DNA of 61,882 nt from Singulisphaera sp. GP187 (lineage in GTDB: Bacteria > Planctomycetota > Planctomycetia > Gemmatales > Gemmataceae), in the NCBI GenBank assembly GCA_945905925.1, contig CAMDQN010000020.1, forward strand, positions 1 to 61,882. Reading direction: 5' to 3'. Shown here piece after piece: positions 9,123-17,382 of this stretch. The notes under the pieces were generated by a model. The model had not been told where the DNA came from and made no database searches. It saw nothing but the letters and a program-made list of their open reading frames with translations. A program made the translations under genes and the position numbers. The first letter of the stretch is position 1. Every line of letters begins with the position of its first letter.

Positions 9123-9644
9123 ATGACCGACTTGATAGCGTATCCACCGGCCATCGCGGGACTGCTCGCGGTGCGTGCCGTCGCCCCGCTCGGGCCGGGC
9201 GTGCCGGTTCACGGCGTCCGGGATCAACTCGCCGCAATCGACGACGCTGCGTTCGGGCGAGCGGTGAATCAAAACATGGCCGCCACATGCCGGGCCGGGC
9301 TGTGGCTCGCCTTCAACTTCCTCGACGAGTCGCACGCCATCAGCCAGACGGCCGAGGGTGTGCCGGACTACGACTTCTGGCACGCGATCATGCACCGTCG
9401 CGAGCCAGACGCGCCGAACTCAAAGTACTGGTGGCGCCGCGTGGGGAAGCATCCGGTGTTGGATCGCCTCCGCGAGCGCGCGCCGGAAGTGGGTTACGAA
9501 TTCACCACGCCCGAAGCGTTCGTAGACTTCTGCGAGCGCGTGCGCAACACCGGCACCGCGGACGAAGAGACCGCGAAGCGCGTGCAGCAGCTCGAATGGA
9601 ATTTGCACTTCGCGTGGTGCTTCGAGCGGGTCGTCGGAACGTGA
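9123..9644 (+). CDS. Conserved hypothetical protein
   Basis: This is a 173-residue cytoplasmic-looking protein with no signal peptide or membrane segment. It is rich in aromatic residues (DYDFWHAIMHRREPD, SKYWWRRVGKHP, WNLHFAWCFERV). I chose ATG at 9123 over the longer frame because residues before it are basic and low-complexity. From memory, similar proteins occur in planctomycetes without assigned function. The stop is 12 bases from the stop of the convergent DUF962 gene, with no room for a separate terminator. Confidence 0.65.
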   Translation: MTDLIAYPPAIAGLLAVRAVAPLGPGVPVHGVRDQLAAIDDAAFGRAVNQNMAATCRAGLWLAFNFLDESHAISQTAEGVPDYDFWHAIMHRREPDAPNSKYWWRRVGKHPVLDRLRERAPEVGYEFTTPEAFVDFCERVRNTGTADEETAKRVQQLEWNLHFAWCFERVVGT

Positions 9645-9655
9645 CCGCTCCGGCT

Positions 9656-9964
9656 TCACGCCCGCGGTTCCTGTTGCGGGGCGATGGCCACCACCGGCAA
9701 CCCGAGCAGCTTTTTGAAAGGGATGAGTTCGCCCACGTCGTTCCCCTCGATCCGGTGGCCGATCCACTGCAGGAAGTAGCCCAACACGATCAACCCCGTG
9801 CCCCAGTACCACTCCAAGACGAACAACAGCGCCACGCCTGCGAGCGCCAGCGGGATGCCGAGCATGTGGGCCCAGAAGTTCGCTGGAGTCCGGTGCCGGT
9901 CCAGCCAGTTCCGCCGGGCGCGACCCGCGAGCGCCAACACCTTTCGCGCGATCGGGAAACTCAT
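9656..9964 (-). CDS. DUF962 / Mpo1-like small membrane protein
   Basis: This 102-residue protein has the family pattern HRTPANFWAHMLGIPLA, then a hydrophobic stretch, then GYFLQWIGHRIEGNDVGELI. Both halves carry the conserved histidines of the Mpo1/YGL010w family, in which the yeast member is an iron-dependent dioxygenase acting on 2-hydroxy fatty acids. Two membrane helices are likely between residues 25 and 75. The bacterial role is not established. ATG at 9964 is used; an in-frame ATG 24 bases further upstream is possible. It is convergent with the preceding gene and divergent from rpe. Confidence 0.75.
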   Translation of the reverse strand: MSFPIARKVLALAGRARRNWLDRHRTPANFWAHMLGIPLALAGVALLFVLEWYWGTGLIVLGYFLQWIGHRIEGNDVGELIPFKKLLGLPVVAIAPQQEPRA

Positions 9965-10051
9965 ACGCACCAGTTTCGAGTGCCGCATCTCAAGTTTCAA
10001 GTTCTTCGTGCGCGCGGCTTGGCAAACGCGCCCCGAAACGGCAGACTGTCT

Positions 10052-10179
10052 CTAGATCGCTTTCAGCTAATGCGTAGCGTTGCGTAGCGTCGGGTCCGAG
10101 CCGCGACCGTCAGGGATCGAACGATCACACGCTCCCTGACGGTCGCGGCTCCGCTACACCTTTCCCGAAAGCGATCTAG
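10052..10179. repeat. Nested inverted repeat in the DUF962/rpe divergent region
   Basis: The outer arms CTAGATCGCTTTC (10052-10064) and 10167-10179 are perfect complements. Inside, arms 10098-10116 and 10133-10151 (core GCCGCGACCGTCAGGGA) form a perfect 19-bp stem. A short direct repeat, GCGTAGCGT, lies at the left shoulder. The nested structure spans 128 bases and lies upstream of two divergent starts, so it is not simply a terminator. It looks like a small non-autonomous or palindromic element. Confidence 0.75.
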
Positions 10180-10206
10180 TCGCACCCCGACCCCGGAACC
10201 TACGCC

Positions 10207-10872
10207 ATGATCGCACCTTCTATTTTGGCTGCTGACTTTTCCCGGCTCGGCGAACTCGTCCGCGAGGTCACGAAAGCCGGCGCCGACCGCATTCACGTAG
10301 ACGTGATGGACGGACACTTCGTTCCTAACCTGAGCATGGGCGCGGTCGTCGTTCAGGGACTGCGCCCGGTCACCACAAGCTCACTCGAAGTTCACCTGAT
10401 GGTCGAAGACCCGGGCCGGTTCCTCGACGGGTTCGTGAAGGCTGGCGCGGACTCGATCATCGTCCACCTCGAAGTGCTCCCGGACCCGCGACCGATGATC
10501 GAGCACATCAAGAAGGCGCTGGGCAAGAAGGTGGGTTTGGCGTTCAACCCGGACTTGCCGGTCGAGCGCATCGAGCCATACCTGCGTGACATCGATCTCG
10601 CGCTCTGCATGACCGTGTTCCCCGGCTTCGGCGGGCAAGTGTTCATCCCCGAAAGCCTCGGACGGCTGAAGAAACTCCGCGCGCTAGTGCAGGAACACAA
10701 CCCGGCATGCGAGATCGAAGTAGACGGCGGCATCGACGCGAAGACGATCGGTGCGGCGTCCGCCGCGGGCGCGAACGTGTTCGTCGCGGGAACCGCGGTG
10801 TTCGGCGCGAAGCAAGGTCCGGCCGCCGCGGTCAAGGATCTGCTGAAACTGGCCGACGCGAAACAAGCGTAA
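10207..10872 (+). CDS. rpe: Ribulose-phosphate 3-epimerase
   Basis: This 221-residue protein has the expected length for the enzyme that interconverts ribulose 5-phosphate and xylulose 5-phosphate in the pentose phosphate and Calvin pathways. Seen are the start IAPSILAADFSRL, the metal and catalytic aspartate region HVDVMDGHFVPN, VHLMVEDP, the phosphate-binding loop PGFGGQVF and the second catalytic aspartate in EVDGGID. The usual T-V-N/E-P-G-F-G-G is T-V-F-P-G-F-G-G here, a small departure next to the loop. It is a single cytoplasmic gene, convergent with the BBP7-like gene. Confidence 0.95.
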   Translation: MIAPSILAADFSRLGELVREVTKAGADRIHVDVMDGHFVPNLSMGAVVVQGLRPVTTSSLEVHLMVEDPGRFLDGFVKAGADSIIVHLEVLPDPRPMIEHIKKALGKKVGLAFNPDLPVERIEPYLRDIDLALCMTVFPGFGGQVFIPESLGRLKKLRALVQEHNPACEIEVDGGIDAKTIGAASAAGANVFVAGTAVFGAKQGPAAAVKDLLKLADAKQA

Positions 10873-10887
10873 GGGCAGAAGAGAGTC

Positions 10888-10988
10888 GCACGAGGACGCA
10901 GACAAAGACACGATAAAGGCAGAGGAAGGAGTTCTGTAAAACACTCTGTTCTTGTGCCTTTATCGTGCCTTTGTCTGCGTCCTCGTGC
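10888..10988. repeat. 34-bp inverted repeat between convergent genes (family E)
   Basis: Arms 10888-10921 and 10955-10988 pair with a single mismatch around a 33-base loop. The arms are richer in A and T than the neighbouring genes (for example AGACACGATAAAGGC). Its place between the rpe and BBP7-like stops suggests a bidirectional terminator. Confidence 0.8.
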
Positions 10989-11038
10989 GGCTCATTCTTT
11001 GTTTTCTGTTGTAGCCAATCCTCTTGCTTCGTCTTCGT

Positions 11039-12262
11039 TCAATACCGCCACTCGACGCCGAAGTTAATCGACTGCACCCAGAAGTCCGTGAGCGTGAGAC
11101 GCCCGCTCCCCGGGTCGAGCGCGTCGCCCAACCTCGCGACGCGGCTCAGGTACTGGAACGAGTAGCCCGCGAACACGCGTGAGTGGTCGCCCACCTGCCG
11201 TCCGACCGCAACGTTCAGCGTCGGTATCACCGCGAACTCGCTCTCATCCGCCGCGTTCAGCGCGCCGAGCCGCCGGAACCCGTTCCCCGTGCGCCCCTCC
11301 GCACCGACGAACAACCCACTCGTCGTTACCTCCGGTGTCACCACCCCGAACGCGACCTTTGCCGATCCCGACGCATACCAGCCGTCCGCGCGAACCTCGC
11401 TGGCCAAGCCGATCTGACCGCCGTGGAACGGGTTCGACACCGACGCGCGATTACGCTTGTAGTCGTCGCTCCCGTCCGGCACCTCGCCGAGGTACAGTTG
11501 GTCTTCCAGGTACGCGAAGCGGTAGCCGACAAGCGCGTCGAGCCTTGCGTTGTCGGTGCAGAGCAGTTTGTGCCGGTAGTTCACGTCCACCGTGGCGAAG
11601 AACGTCGCGAGCGTGGCGGGGAAACTGCCCACGACCCGCGCCCCGACCGGGTCCGGGAACGCGATCACCTGCGGCGCGCGGCCGCGCCCTTCCGGGAACA
11701 GCACCAGCACGCCGGGTGAGGTCACGCCAAACGTGTTCTCCGCATTGCGGAAGTAGAAGCTCGCTTCCACGCCTTCGGTGTTCGTCTCCCCGAACCAGCG
11801 CCCGAGTACCAGACCCAGCGCCGCATCGAGCCGACCCGAAGAGAGCCCGGCCACCGGCAACACCGGACCCGGCACCGTGCCGAACAGCGAGGCAGGGTCG
11901 GGCACCCGCAAGCGGACGTTCGCGGGCGGCTGGTTCGTCGGCACCCAGGAGAGGCCGAACGCCAGTTCCGTCCACCACCGGCCGTCCGGCCCGCACTCTT
12001 CCGCGCGGCGCCGGGTGCGTTCCGGTGCCTTCTCGGGGAGATACAGGTAGCCTGGGTCGTACTCCACTCTAGGACCGGTGCCCGGTCGAGGCACTTCGGG
12101 CAACGGCGTGGTCAGCGGTGGTGGCAAGAGCGGTGGAAGTTGGCCCGCGCCCGGCGGTGCGGTTGGAATCGGCGGCAGCGCTGGTCGTGGAATCGGCTGT
12201 GCGCCTACCGCGATCACGCCCAAAAGCACCACACCGACCGCGACCGGCCAACGGCTTCGCAT
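11039..12262 (-). CDS. BBP7-like outer-membrane beta-barrel protein
   Basis: This is 407 residues from ATG at 12262; the frame stays open far upstream but that part overlaps another gene and a PAS relic. A signal peptide (VAVGVVLLGVIAVGAQ) is followed by a proline-rich linker (residues 25-60). The remainder shows alternating beta strands and the family phrases VEASFYFRN, VDVNYRHKLLC, LDALVGYRFAYLEDQL and a C-terminal strand ending FGVEWRY, which is typical for an outer-membrane barrel. It fits the planctomycete BBP7 family (PF07585), whose function is unknown. It is convergent with rpe. Confidence 0.78.
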   Translation of the reverse strand: MRSRWPVAVGVVLLGVIAVGAQPIPRPALPPIPTAPPGAGQLPPLLPPPLTTPLPEVPRPGTGPRVEYDPGYLYLPEKAPERTRRRAEECGPDGRWWTELAFGLSWVPTNQPPANVRLRVPDPASLFGTVPGPVLPVAGLSSGRLDAALGLVLGRWFGETNTEGVEASFYFRNAENTFGVTSPGVLVLFPEGRGRAPQVIAFPDPVGARVVGSFPATLATFFATVDVNYRHKLLCTDNARLDALVGYRFAYLEDQLYLGEVPDGSDDYKRNRASVSNPFHGGQIGLASEVRADGWYASGSAKVAFGVVTPEVTTSGLFVGAEGRTGNGFRRLGALNAADESEFAVIPTLNVAVGRQVGDHSRVFAGYSFQYLSRVARLGDALDPGSGRLTLTDFWVQSINFGVEWRY

Positions 12263-12490
12263 CCGACATCCTCCGACAGTTCCACGCGAACCCGCGGAAT
12301 AGTCTCCGCCGACCGGAACTTCAACTGGAGTTTCATTGCGCCCCAGCCGACCACAGGGGATACACGATCTACCGTCACTTCCACAACCGGGGCAACCCAG
12401 ATGGTTCACGGACTCCTGCGCGTGTTGTTCCCGTTCCGCAGTCGGCATAAACTGTCGGCGTCGGCACCACGCGCCGAGGGAGGGAGCACG

Positions 12491-13474
12491 ATGAGCCGCC
12501 GACTCGTTATTGGTATCGTTCTCACCGTCCTCCTCGTCGGGGGCGGCATGTATACCGGGTTCAGGTACTTCATGCGCGGGTCGCCGCTCGCGGTTACGCC
12601 GACTCACACGGATCCCGGTGGTGAACTCCCTTCCCAGACTGAATTCGACGCTCTCGCCAAGACCGATCCCGTGAAGATGCTCTCGGCGTGCCTCACTCGC
12701 TACGAGCGCGAGGTGCAAGGCGGGGGACGTTTCACCTTCGAGATGCAAGAACGGGTCAAGGGCAGTCCGAAACACCCCGAACCGCCATCGGTGCAAGTGA
12801 TCGACGTGTGCGTGCGCGGCGACGTCCCCAACCGCGACACGAAGCAGACCGCGACTGAGGTCGTGATGAAGTGGCGTTCCGGTGCCAAGAGACCGGCCGG
12901 CTTGAGCATCGCGGCCGAGATCACCGGCTCCCTGTTTAGCGAGAAACCGGTGCCCGACGGGTTTGGCGGCAAGGTCGTGATGTGGCAGCGCGAGAAGCGA
13001 TTCGGATCGCCTGTCAGCGACCCGATGGATGCGAACAGCACGCCCGCGCAGGGTCAGTCGCGGTACTGCATCCGCGACGCGGGCCTCTACCGCACGCTGC
13101 TCCGCACGCACACCGCGTGGGGCGCGCGACAGGAGGCCAACGAGTTCAAGTTCGAGTACCTCGGGCTGAAGAAAGTCGAAAAGGCCGGCGACCGCGAGTG
13201 TCACGTGATCCGGCGCATCTGCCCGCGCACCGAGTTGGACGCGTTCGAGTTGGGCGGCACCGCGTCCACCGACCCGGACGTGGTCGCGAAGGAGGGATTC
13301 ACCGAAGTTGTGCTGTACATCGACCGCGAGCGATGGTTGCAGGTCGGCAGCGAACTGTACCGCACCGAACCGGACGGCACGAAGGTCACGCTCGGCACCT
13401 ACTTCTTCCGCGACGTGGATCTCAAGCCGACATTCCCGGACGACACGTTCACGGTCGCGGGATTGAAAAAATAA
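12491..13474 (+). CDS. DUF1571-like secreted or membrane-anchored protein
   Basis: This 327-residue protein starts at ATG 12491 after a GGGAG ribosome-binding site. An N-terminal hydrophobic segment (VIGIVLTVLLVGGGMYTGF) serves as signal or anchor. The body resembles DUF1571: YEREVQGGGRFTFEMQERV, VVMKWRSGA, then CHVIRR and a C-terminal DRERWLQVGSELYRTE / GTYFFRDVDLKPTFPDDTFT. The second DUF1571 protein in the window (46358-47131) has the same arrangement. DUF1571 proteins have a lipoprotein-carrier-like appearance, but no function is established. The 229-base divergent spacer to the BBP7-like gene probably holds both promoters. Confidence 0.65.
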   Translation: MSRRLVIGIVLTVLLVGGGMYTGFRYFMRGSPLAVTPTHTDPGGELPSQTEFDALAKTDPVKMLSACLTRYEREVQGGGRFTFEMQERVKGSPKHPEPPSVQVIDVCVRGDVPNRDTKQTATEVVMKWRSGAKRPAGLSIAAEITGSLFSEKPVPDGFGGKVVMWQREKRFGSPVSDPMDANSTPAQGQSRYCIRDAGLYRTLLRTHTAWGARQEANEFKFEYLGLKKVEKAGDRECHVIRRICPRTELDAFELGGTASTDPDVVAKEGFTEVVLYIDRERWLQVGSELYRTEPDGTKVTLGTYFFRDVDLKPTFPDDTFTVAGLKK

Positions 13475-13492
13475 GAGAAGGGGGAAGGGGTA

Positions 13493-13693
13493 AACGAATT
13501 CCAATTCCATCGGGCTTTTGCCGAGTACCTCGAACGCGGACCAACAGAACGTACTCGCGGCCCGCGCGTTCCACCGGGTGACGCGCATCTCGCGGTCCCA
13601 CTCGATCACGGTAGGTGGGGTGTTCTCGACGTGCGAGGCGAGTTATTGGTACGCAAACCGGAACTGGCGCTCGGCTTCCGTGCCAGCGACAGG
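13493..13693 (-). pseudogene. Remnant of a PAS-domain sensor protein
   Basis: Reading the minus strand gives EAERQFRFAYQ, then an in-frame TAA (bases 13643-13645), then LASHVENTPPTVIEWDREM, RVTRWNARAASTFCWSAFEV and LGKSPMELEFVYP. This is the start of a PAS domain as found in sensor histidine kinases and diguanylate cyclases (V-I-E-W-D ... V-x-x-W-N-x-x-A ... G-W-x-x-x-E-x-L-G). Homology stops near 13493 in A/G-rich DNA, so only about 65 codons remain. With no start, an internal stop and no downstream catalytic domain, it is a relic. It occupies most of the 321-base space between the DUF1571-like and potassium-channel genes. Confidence 0.7.
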
Positions 13694-13795
13694 AAGGGGG
13701 AACGGGTGCGGGCGTGTTAGTCATCGGACGTTCTGGGCGCGAAAAGCGCCAACAGGGCGTCTCACGGATTGTAACAGATCCGGACAGTGGAACGT

Positions 13796-14881
13796 TTACG
13801 GGGCATCGACTGGCGCAGCGAGTTTCTCCAACTGGTCCAACTGCCGGCGCTGGCCGAGCGCGATGAGCACCATTTCCGGTTCGAGAATCAGTTCCGGCTT
13901 CGGGTTGTAAAGCAACTCGCCACCCAGCCGGAGTACGCCGACGACCACGATGCCGAGCTCTGGGTGAATCTGTGACTCGTGGAGCGAGCGCCCGGCCAGC
14001 GCACTGCCGGCCGCGATGCGAACCTCTTCGATCTGCAAATCCAGAAATTCCGGCCGCGTGGCCAGTTCCATGAAGTGCAGAACCGCGGGCCGCAGGACCG
14101 CTTGCACGGCTCGGTGCGCACCCGAGAGGTACGGCGAAATCACCTTGTTCGCCCCGACCTTGCGGAGCTTCGTCGAGGCGTCTTCTTCTTCCGCCCGCGC
14201 CACGATCAGGAACTTGGGATTGAGTAACCGTGCGCTGAGCGTGATGTAGAGATTATCGGAATCCGAACCGACCACGGTAATAAGCGCCTTCGCGCGATCG
14301 ACCCCGGCCTTCCGCAGGAGTTCGTCTACGGACGCGTCGCCAATCAGCGGCAAGCCGTACTTGAGTGCCGCGTCTTTCAGTCGTTCGGCCGACTTCTCGA
14401 TAAGGACGTACTGCCGTTTCTGTCGCTCCAGTTCCGAGCACACAGTCTTCCCCATGCGCCCGTACCCGCACACGATGAGGTGCCCGGTGAGTGTTCCGAG
14501 TTGGTTGTCCACCCAGTGCCTCCCGATCACCTGACGGAGTTCGCCCGTGACGACCACCCGGACCAGTTCGGACGCGAAGTACGCGAGCGTGAAGATGCCA
14601 CTATACGCGAGCACCACGGTGAACAGCCGGCCGGAGTCCGACAGCGGGTGCGTCTCACCGTAGCCGATGGTGGTGAGCGTGATCGCGGTCATGTAGAAGC
14701 CATCGAAGTACGTCCACGACTCGCCTTCGATCCACCGATAACCCACGGTGCCGACGCCGAGCAGTAACGCGGGAATGACGAATGCGAGCCACACGCGCCG
14801 CGGGATGCGGGTGAGGAGCCACCGGTAGGACCGGCGTAGCCAGTAGCGAAGGTGAACCGCATATCGCCGCCACCGTGTCAC
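13796..14881 (-). CDS. Potassium channel with TrkA/RCK domains
   Basis: This 361-residue inner-membrane protein follows the MthK/KefB-like single-subunit channel plan. Residues 30-50 and 85-105 are membrane helices flanking the pore loop, with the selectivity filter TTIGYG. A TrkA_N (RCK) domain begins near residue 135 with the nucleotide-binding HLIVCGYGRMGK, followed by IGDASVDELLRKAGVDRA. A TrkA_C domain lies at about residues 270-350 (GRSLHESQIHPELGIVVVGV). It conducts K+ gated by a cytoplasmic ligand. It begins three bases after the stop of the upstream metallohydrolase gene, so the two are probably co-transcribed. Confidence 0.92.
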   Translation of the reverse strand: MTRWRRYAVHLRYWLRRSYRWLLTRIPRRVWLAFVIPALLLGVGTVGYRWIEGESWTYFDGFYMTAITLTTIGYGETHPLSDSGRLFTVVLAYSGIFTLAYFASELVRVVVTGELRQVIGRHWVDNQLGTLTGHLIVCGYGRMGKTVCSELERQKRQYVLIEKSAERLKDAALKYGLPLIGDASVDELLRKAGVDRAKALITVVGSDSDNLYITLSARLLNPKFLIVARAEEEDASTKLRKVGANKVISPYLSGAHRAVQAVLRPAVLHFMELATRPEFLDLQIEEVRIAAGSALAGRSLHESQIHPELGIVVVGVLRLGGELLYNPKPELILEPEMVLIALGQRRQLDQLEKLAAPVDAP

Positions 14882-14884
14882 GCG

Positions 14885-16372
14885 CTAGCCCTCCAGCTTC
14901 CGCGCGGCCTCGGTACAGCGGTCGAGGAGCGTTTGCTTTCGCTTCGGGTTCGCGAACCGGCCCTGCGTTTCGATCCACTCGCGCGTCTGTTCGATGAGCG
15001 CCCGCAGTGCCGTGACCGCTTCCGGTTGTCGTTGTATCGGACCGACGGCAACCGACGATGTGTGCGCGAACCCGGCGGAACCGGTGGCGCGTACCGCGAC
15101 CCAACCCGGCTCGCTGAGAGTTACTTCCGCGGTGCGGTCGCCCGACGCGACCACCTCTCCGTTCGCGACGATCTCCACGCGCGCATCAAGAGGTGATCGC
15201 AGGTTCGCTCTCGCGCTTTGTCCTTCGACCACGAGCGTGAGCAGTGGTCCCGCGCTGACGAACGTGCAGCCGGCGCGAATGGATTCGACCCAGGAAGAAC
15301 CTCTCTCCCCAACCCCCTTCCCTGATAAGGGAGGGGGAGTCAGAGAAGAATCGTCACCGTTGGCCTCGTCTTGATGTCTGCCTCCCCCTCCCTTATCAGG
15401 GAAGGGGGTTGGGGAGAGAGGTTCTTCGCGCACCCGCGCATACGTTCGCATCGCGCCGAGTTGGATCGCGTTCGAGTCCTTGCCACTCGCGCCGACGAGC
15501 GGCACCAGCACGCCCGCGTTCCACAACCGGTACACCCACGGCAACAGCGGCGCCTTGCGCGGTTTCGCGCAAACCTCGATCGCATCGATCTTCCCCAGGA
15601 TCGCGGCAACCAGCGATTCGCCACCGGTCACGCCACCGGCCGACTCGAAAGCGTCCACCCACACCACCAACCCGCCTTTGCGGTGGCACTGATCGGCCCA
15701 GTCGCACACGCCCCAGTCGTCGGAATCTTCGCCGCCGAACGTGAGCGGGAACACCGGGCGGTGCGAGTTCAGTAGCGCTACTTTCCCCAACACCGGATGC
15801 GTGTTGAAGGTGTTCACGAACACTGCATGCCCGATGCGTTCCAGCGCCGAGACTTGACCGCTGAACGCGAGCAGGTTCGGTGTGGTGGTGTAGGTGTTCG
15901 CGTCCATCGTGAGAACCGGAATCGGCGTCGCCAGCACGTTCGCCGCGTCGAGGCCTTCGGCTTGCGCTTCAAGCAGTGCCGCGTGCGGACTGATGAAGTG
16001 GCATCGCGTATCAACACTCGCCCAGTTTTCCGCACGTGAATCCGTCCAGCGCGCGATCGTGAACCGCAGTGAGATCTGCCCTACACCGAGGGTCACGGTC
16101 GTGTCGAGCGGCGTCCACTCCGGCCCCTTCGCGGCCTGAACGCGGATCGGCACACCGGCCGGCAGCGACACCTCGCACGCGCCGTCGATGTAGAACCAGC
16201 GCTCGCGCCCGACGCGCAGGTGCCCGCCGACGTCCTCGTTGCGCCCGCCGGCGAACTCCGCGGACCGGCCGAGCGGCGCGTATTGCGCCCCGTCCGGCCC
16301 GGTGACGCGCACCCGCACCGGAACCGGTTTGTTCGTCGCTGCGTCAGTGATGCGAAGGTGAACTGTGAGCAT
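14885..16372 (-). CDS. CehA/McbA-like metallohydrolase carrying an in-frame palindromic insertion
   Basis: This 495-residue protein resembles PHP-type CehA/McbA family metallohydrolases. An N-terminal Ig-like part (LTVHLRITDAATNKPVPVRV) is followed by a PHP-like body with DTRCHFISPHAALLEAQAEG and IDAIEVCAKPRK. A C-terminal module contains IRAGCTFVSAGPLLTLVVEG. The usual metal-binding H-x-H motifs are not obvious, so activity is uncertain. Between TYARV and WVESIRAGC the chain is interrupted by about 45 proline- and glycine-rich residues (EEPLSPTPFPDKGG ... LTPPPLSGKGVGERGSS). These are encoded exactly by the inverted repeat at 15294-15427. The reading frame is kept through the insertion. No signal peptide is seen. 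Confidence 0.75.
   Translation of the reverse strand: MLTVHLRITDAATNKPVPVRVRVTGPDGAQYAPLGRSAEFAGGRNEDVGGHLRVGRERWFYIDGACEVSLPAGVPIRVQAAKGPEWTPLDTTVTLGVGQISLRFTIARWTDSRAENWASVDTRCHFISPHAALLEAQAEGLDAANVLATPIPVLTMDANTYTTTPNLLAFSGQVSALERIGHAVFVNTFNTHPVLGKVALLNSHRPVFPLTFGGEDSDDWGVCDWADQCHRKGGLVVWVDAFESAGGVTGGESLVAAILGKIDAIEVCAKPRKAPLLPWVYRLWNAGVLVPLVGASGKDSNAIQLGAMRTYARVREEPLSPTPFPDKGGGGRHQDEANGDDSSLTPPPLSGKGVGERGSSWVESIRAGCTFVSAGPLLTLVVEGQSARANLRSPLDARVEIVANGEVVASGDRTAEVTLSEPGWVAVRATGSAGFAHTSSVAVGPIQRQPEAVTALRALIEQTREWIETQGRFANPKRKQTLLDRCTEAARKLEG
15294..15427. repeat. 46-bp perfect inverted repeat inside a coding gene (family C)
   Basis: Arms 15294-15339 and 15382-15427 are exact reverse complements separated by a 42-base loop. 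The arm begins GAAGAACCTCTCTCCCCAAC. The repeat lies fully inside the metallohydrolase gene and is translated in frame as two proline-rich arms. Related arms flank intergenic hairpins at 21465-21596 and 45477-45576. Confidence 0.92.
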
Positions 16373-16381
16373 GACAGTGGT

Positions 16382-16456
16382 GAACCTGGAGCGTTAGCGA
16401 GGGTGGGCGTGCAGCGGCGCGTTGATGCTTCACCCCGTCGCTGACGCTCCGGGTTC
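16382..16456. repeat. Imperfect inverted repeat between co-directional genes
   Basis: Arms 16382-16405 and 16431-16456 pair with mismatches and a two-base bulge; the core is GGAGCGTTAGCGA on one side and TCGCTGACGCTCC on the other. It lies between the sugar isomerase stop and the metallohydrolase start on the minus strand. Confidence 0.65.
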
Positions 16457-16461
16457 GCCAG

Positions 16462-17319
16462 TCACTCTTCTTTTCCGCCGCTGTCGCGGAGGATGTTGCG
16501 AAACACTTCGACCGCGTAGGGGAACAAGTCTGGTCCGGTGATGCCGCCGGTCGGCCCGCCGCCTCGCAGGTGCGGCTCCATCGTCGCATAACCCTTGTAG
16601 CCCATCGCGACCGCGCCCCTGATGCTGTGCGCGATGTTTCCGTCGCCGGTGCCCGCGATCACGCCATACTCATGCCCGGCCGCGTGCCCGCCGCGTTTCC
16701 AGTCCTTGATGTGGAAGTGCGAAGTGTACGCCTTCGTCTTCTCCCACCCTTCGACCGGATCGAAGTTGCCGTAGGTGTAGTTGGCTGCGTCGTAGGCCGC
16801 ACGCAGCGCCGGGCTGTTCACGGCACCCAGAACGTCCGCGACGCGCTCCGGCGAGTCCCCATAGATGCGGTGCTCGTTCTCGTGGAACAGCACCACGTTG
16901 TTCTTCGCGGCGATGTCGGCCTTCGCGCCCATGCGCCGGATCACTTCGTCGCGATATTTGGGCCAGTTCGCGGGGTCGAAGTTCGGGTCGTTGCCGGGCG
17001 GGTAGTAGCTAAAGATGCGGATGCCGCGAGTGCCGAACACGCCGCACAGTTCAATGGCGCGCTTGAACTTGTCGAGGTGCGGTTCCAGCGGTTGGTCGAT
17101 CGGGTACTTTCCGATGGGTGAGCCGATTGCGGAAAGGCCGATGCCCTCGCCGTCGAGCAGTTTCTTGAACTCGCGAATCTGCTCGTCGGTGAGCATCAGG
17201 CAGTTGGTTTTGTAGATCGACCGGAATTCAATGAACCGGACGCGGCTCGCCTTCAGCGCCGCGACCTGCTCTTGCGGATCGTGCGAAATCTCATCGGCGA
17301 AAGCGCTCAGCGTGAACAT
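16462..17319 (-). CDS. Sugar phosphate isomerase/epimerase (TIM barrel)
   Basis: This 285-residue protein belongs to the AP-endonuclease-2-like xylose-isomerase TIM-barrel family. Metal-ligand type motifs are visible in order: FIEFRS (E), VLFHENEHRIYGDSPE (E/H), AAYDAANYTYGNFDP (D/N), TSHFHIKDWKRGG (H-x-K-D) and a C-terminal MEPHLRGGGP (E). These fit a two-metal keto-sugar isomerase or epimerase acting in the cytoplasm; the substrate is unknown. It appears to be the upstream member of the minus-strand run containing the metallohydrolase and potassium channel. Confidence 0.85.
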   Translation of the reverse strand: MFTLSAFADEISHDPQEQVAALKASRVRFIEFRSIYKTNCLMLTDEQIREFKKLLDGEGIGLSAIGSPIGKYPIDQPLEPHLDKFKRAIELCGVFGTRGIRIFSYYPPGNDPNFDPANWPKYRDEVIRRMGAKADIAAKNNVVLFHENEHRIYGDSPERVADVLGAVNSPALRAAYDAANYTYGNFDPVEGWEKTKAYTSHFHIKDWKRGGHAAGHEYGVIAGTGDGNIAHSIRGAVAMGYKGYATMEPHLRGGGPTGGITGPDLFPYAVEVFRNILRDSGGKEE

Positions 17320-17382
17320 GGTTCGGCACCGGGAGGAACGTGCGGGTTGGTGCCGGTAGTGTATGGGGAAGACTCGCGAGGG

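Noticed and set aside
11039-13609. A single 856-residue minus-strand gene through the BBP7-like region
   Set aside because: Only the part from 12262 down looks like protein; the upstream part overlaps the real DUF1571-like gene and then the PAS relic, which belongs to a different gene remnant in the same frame.
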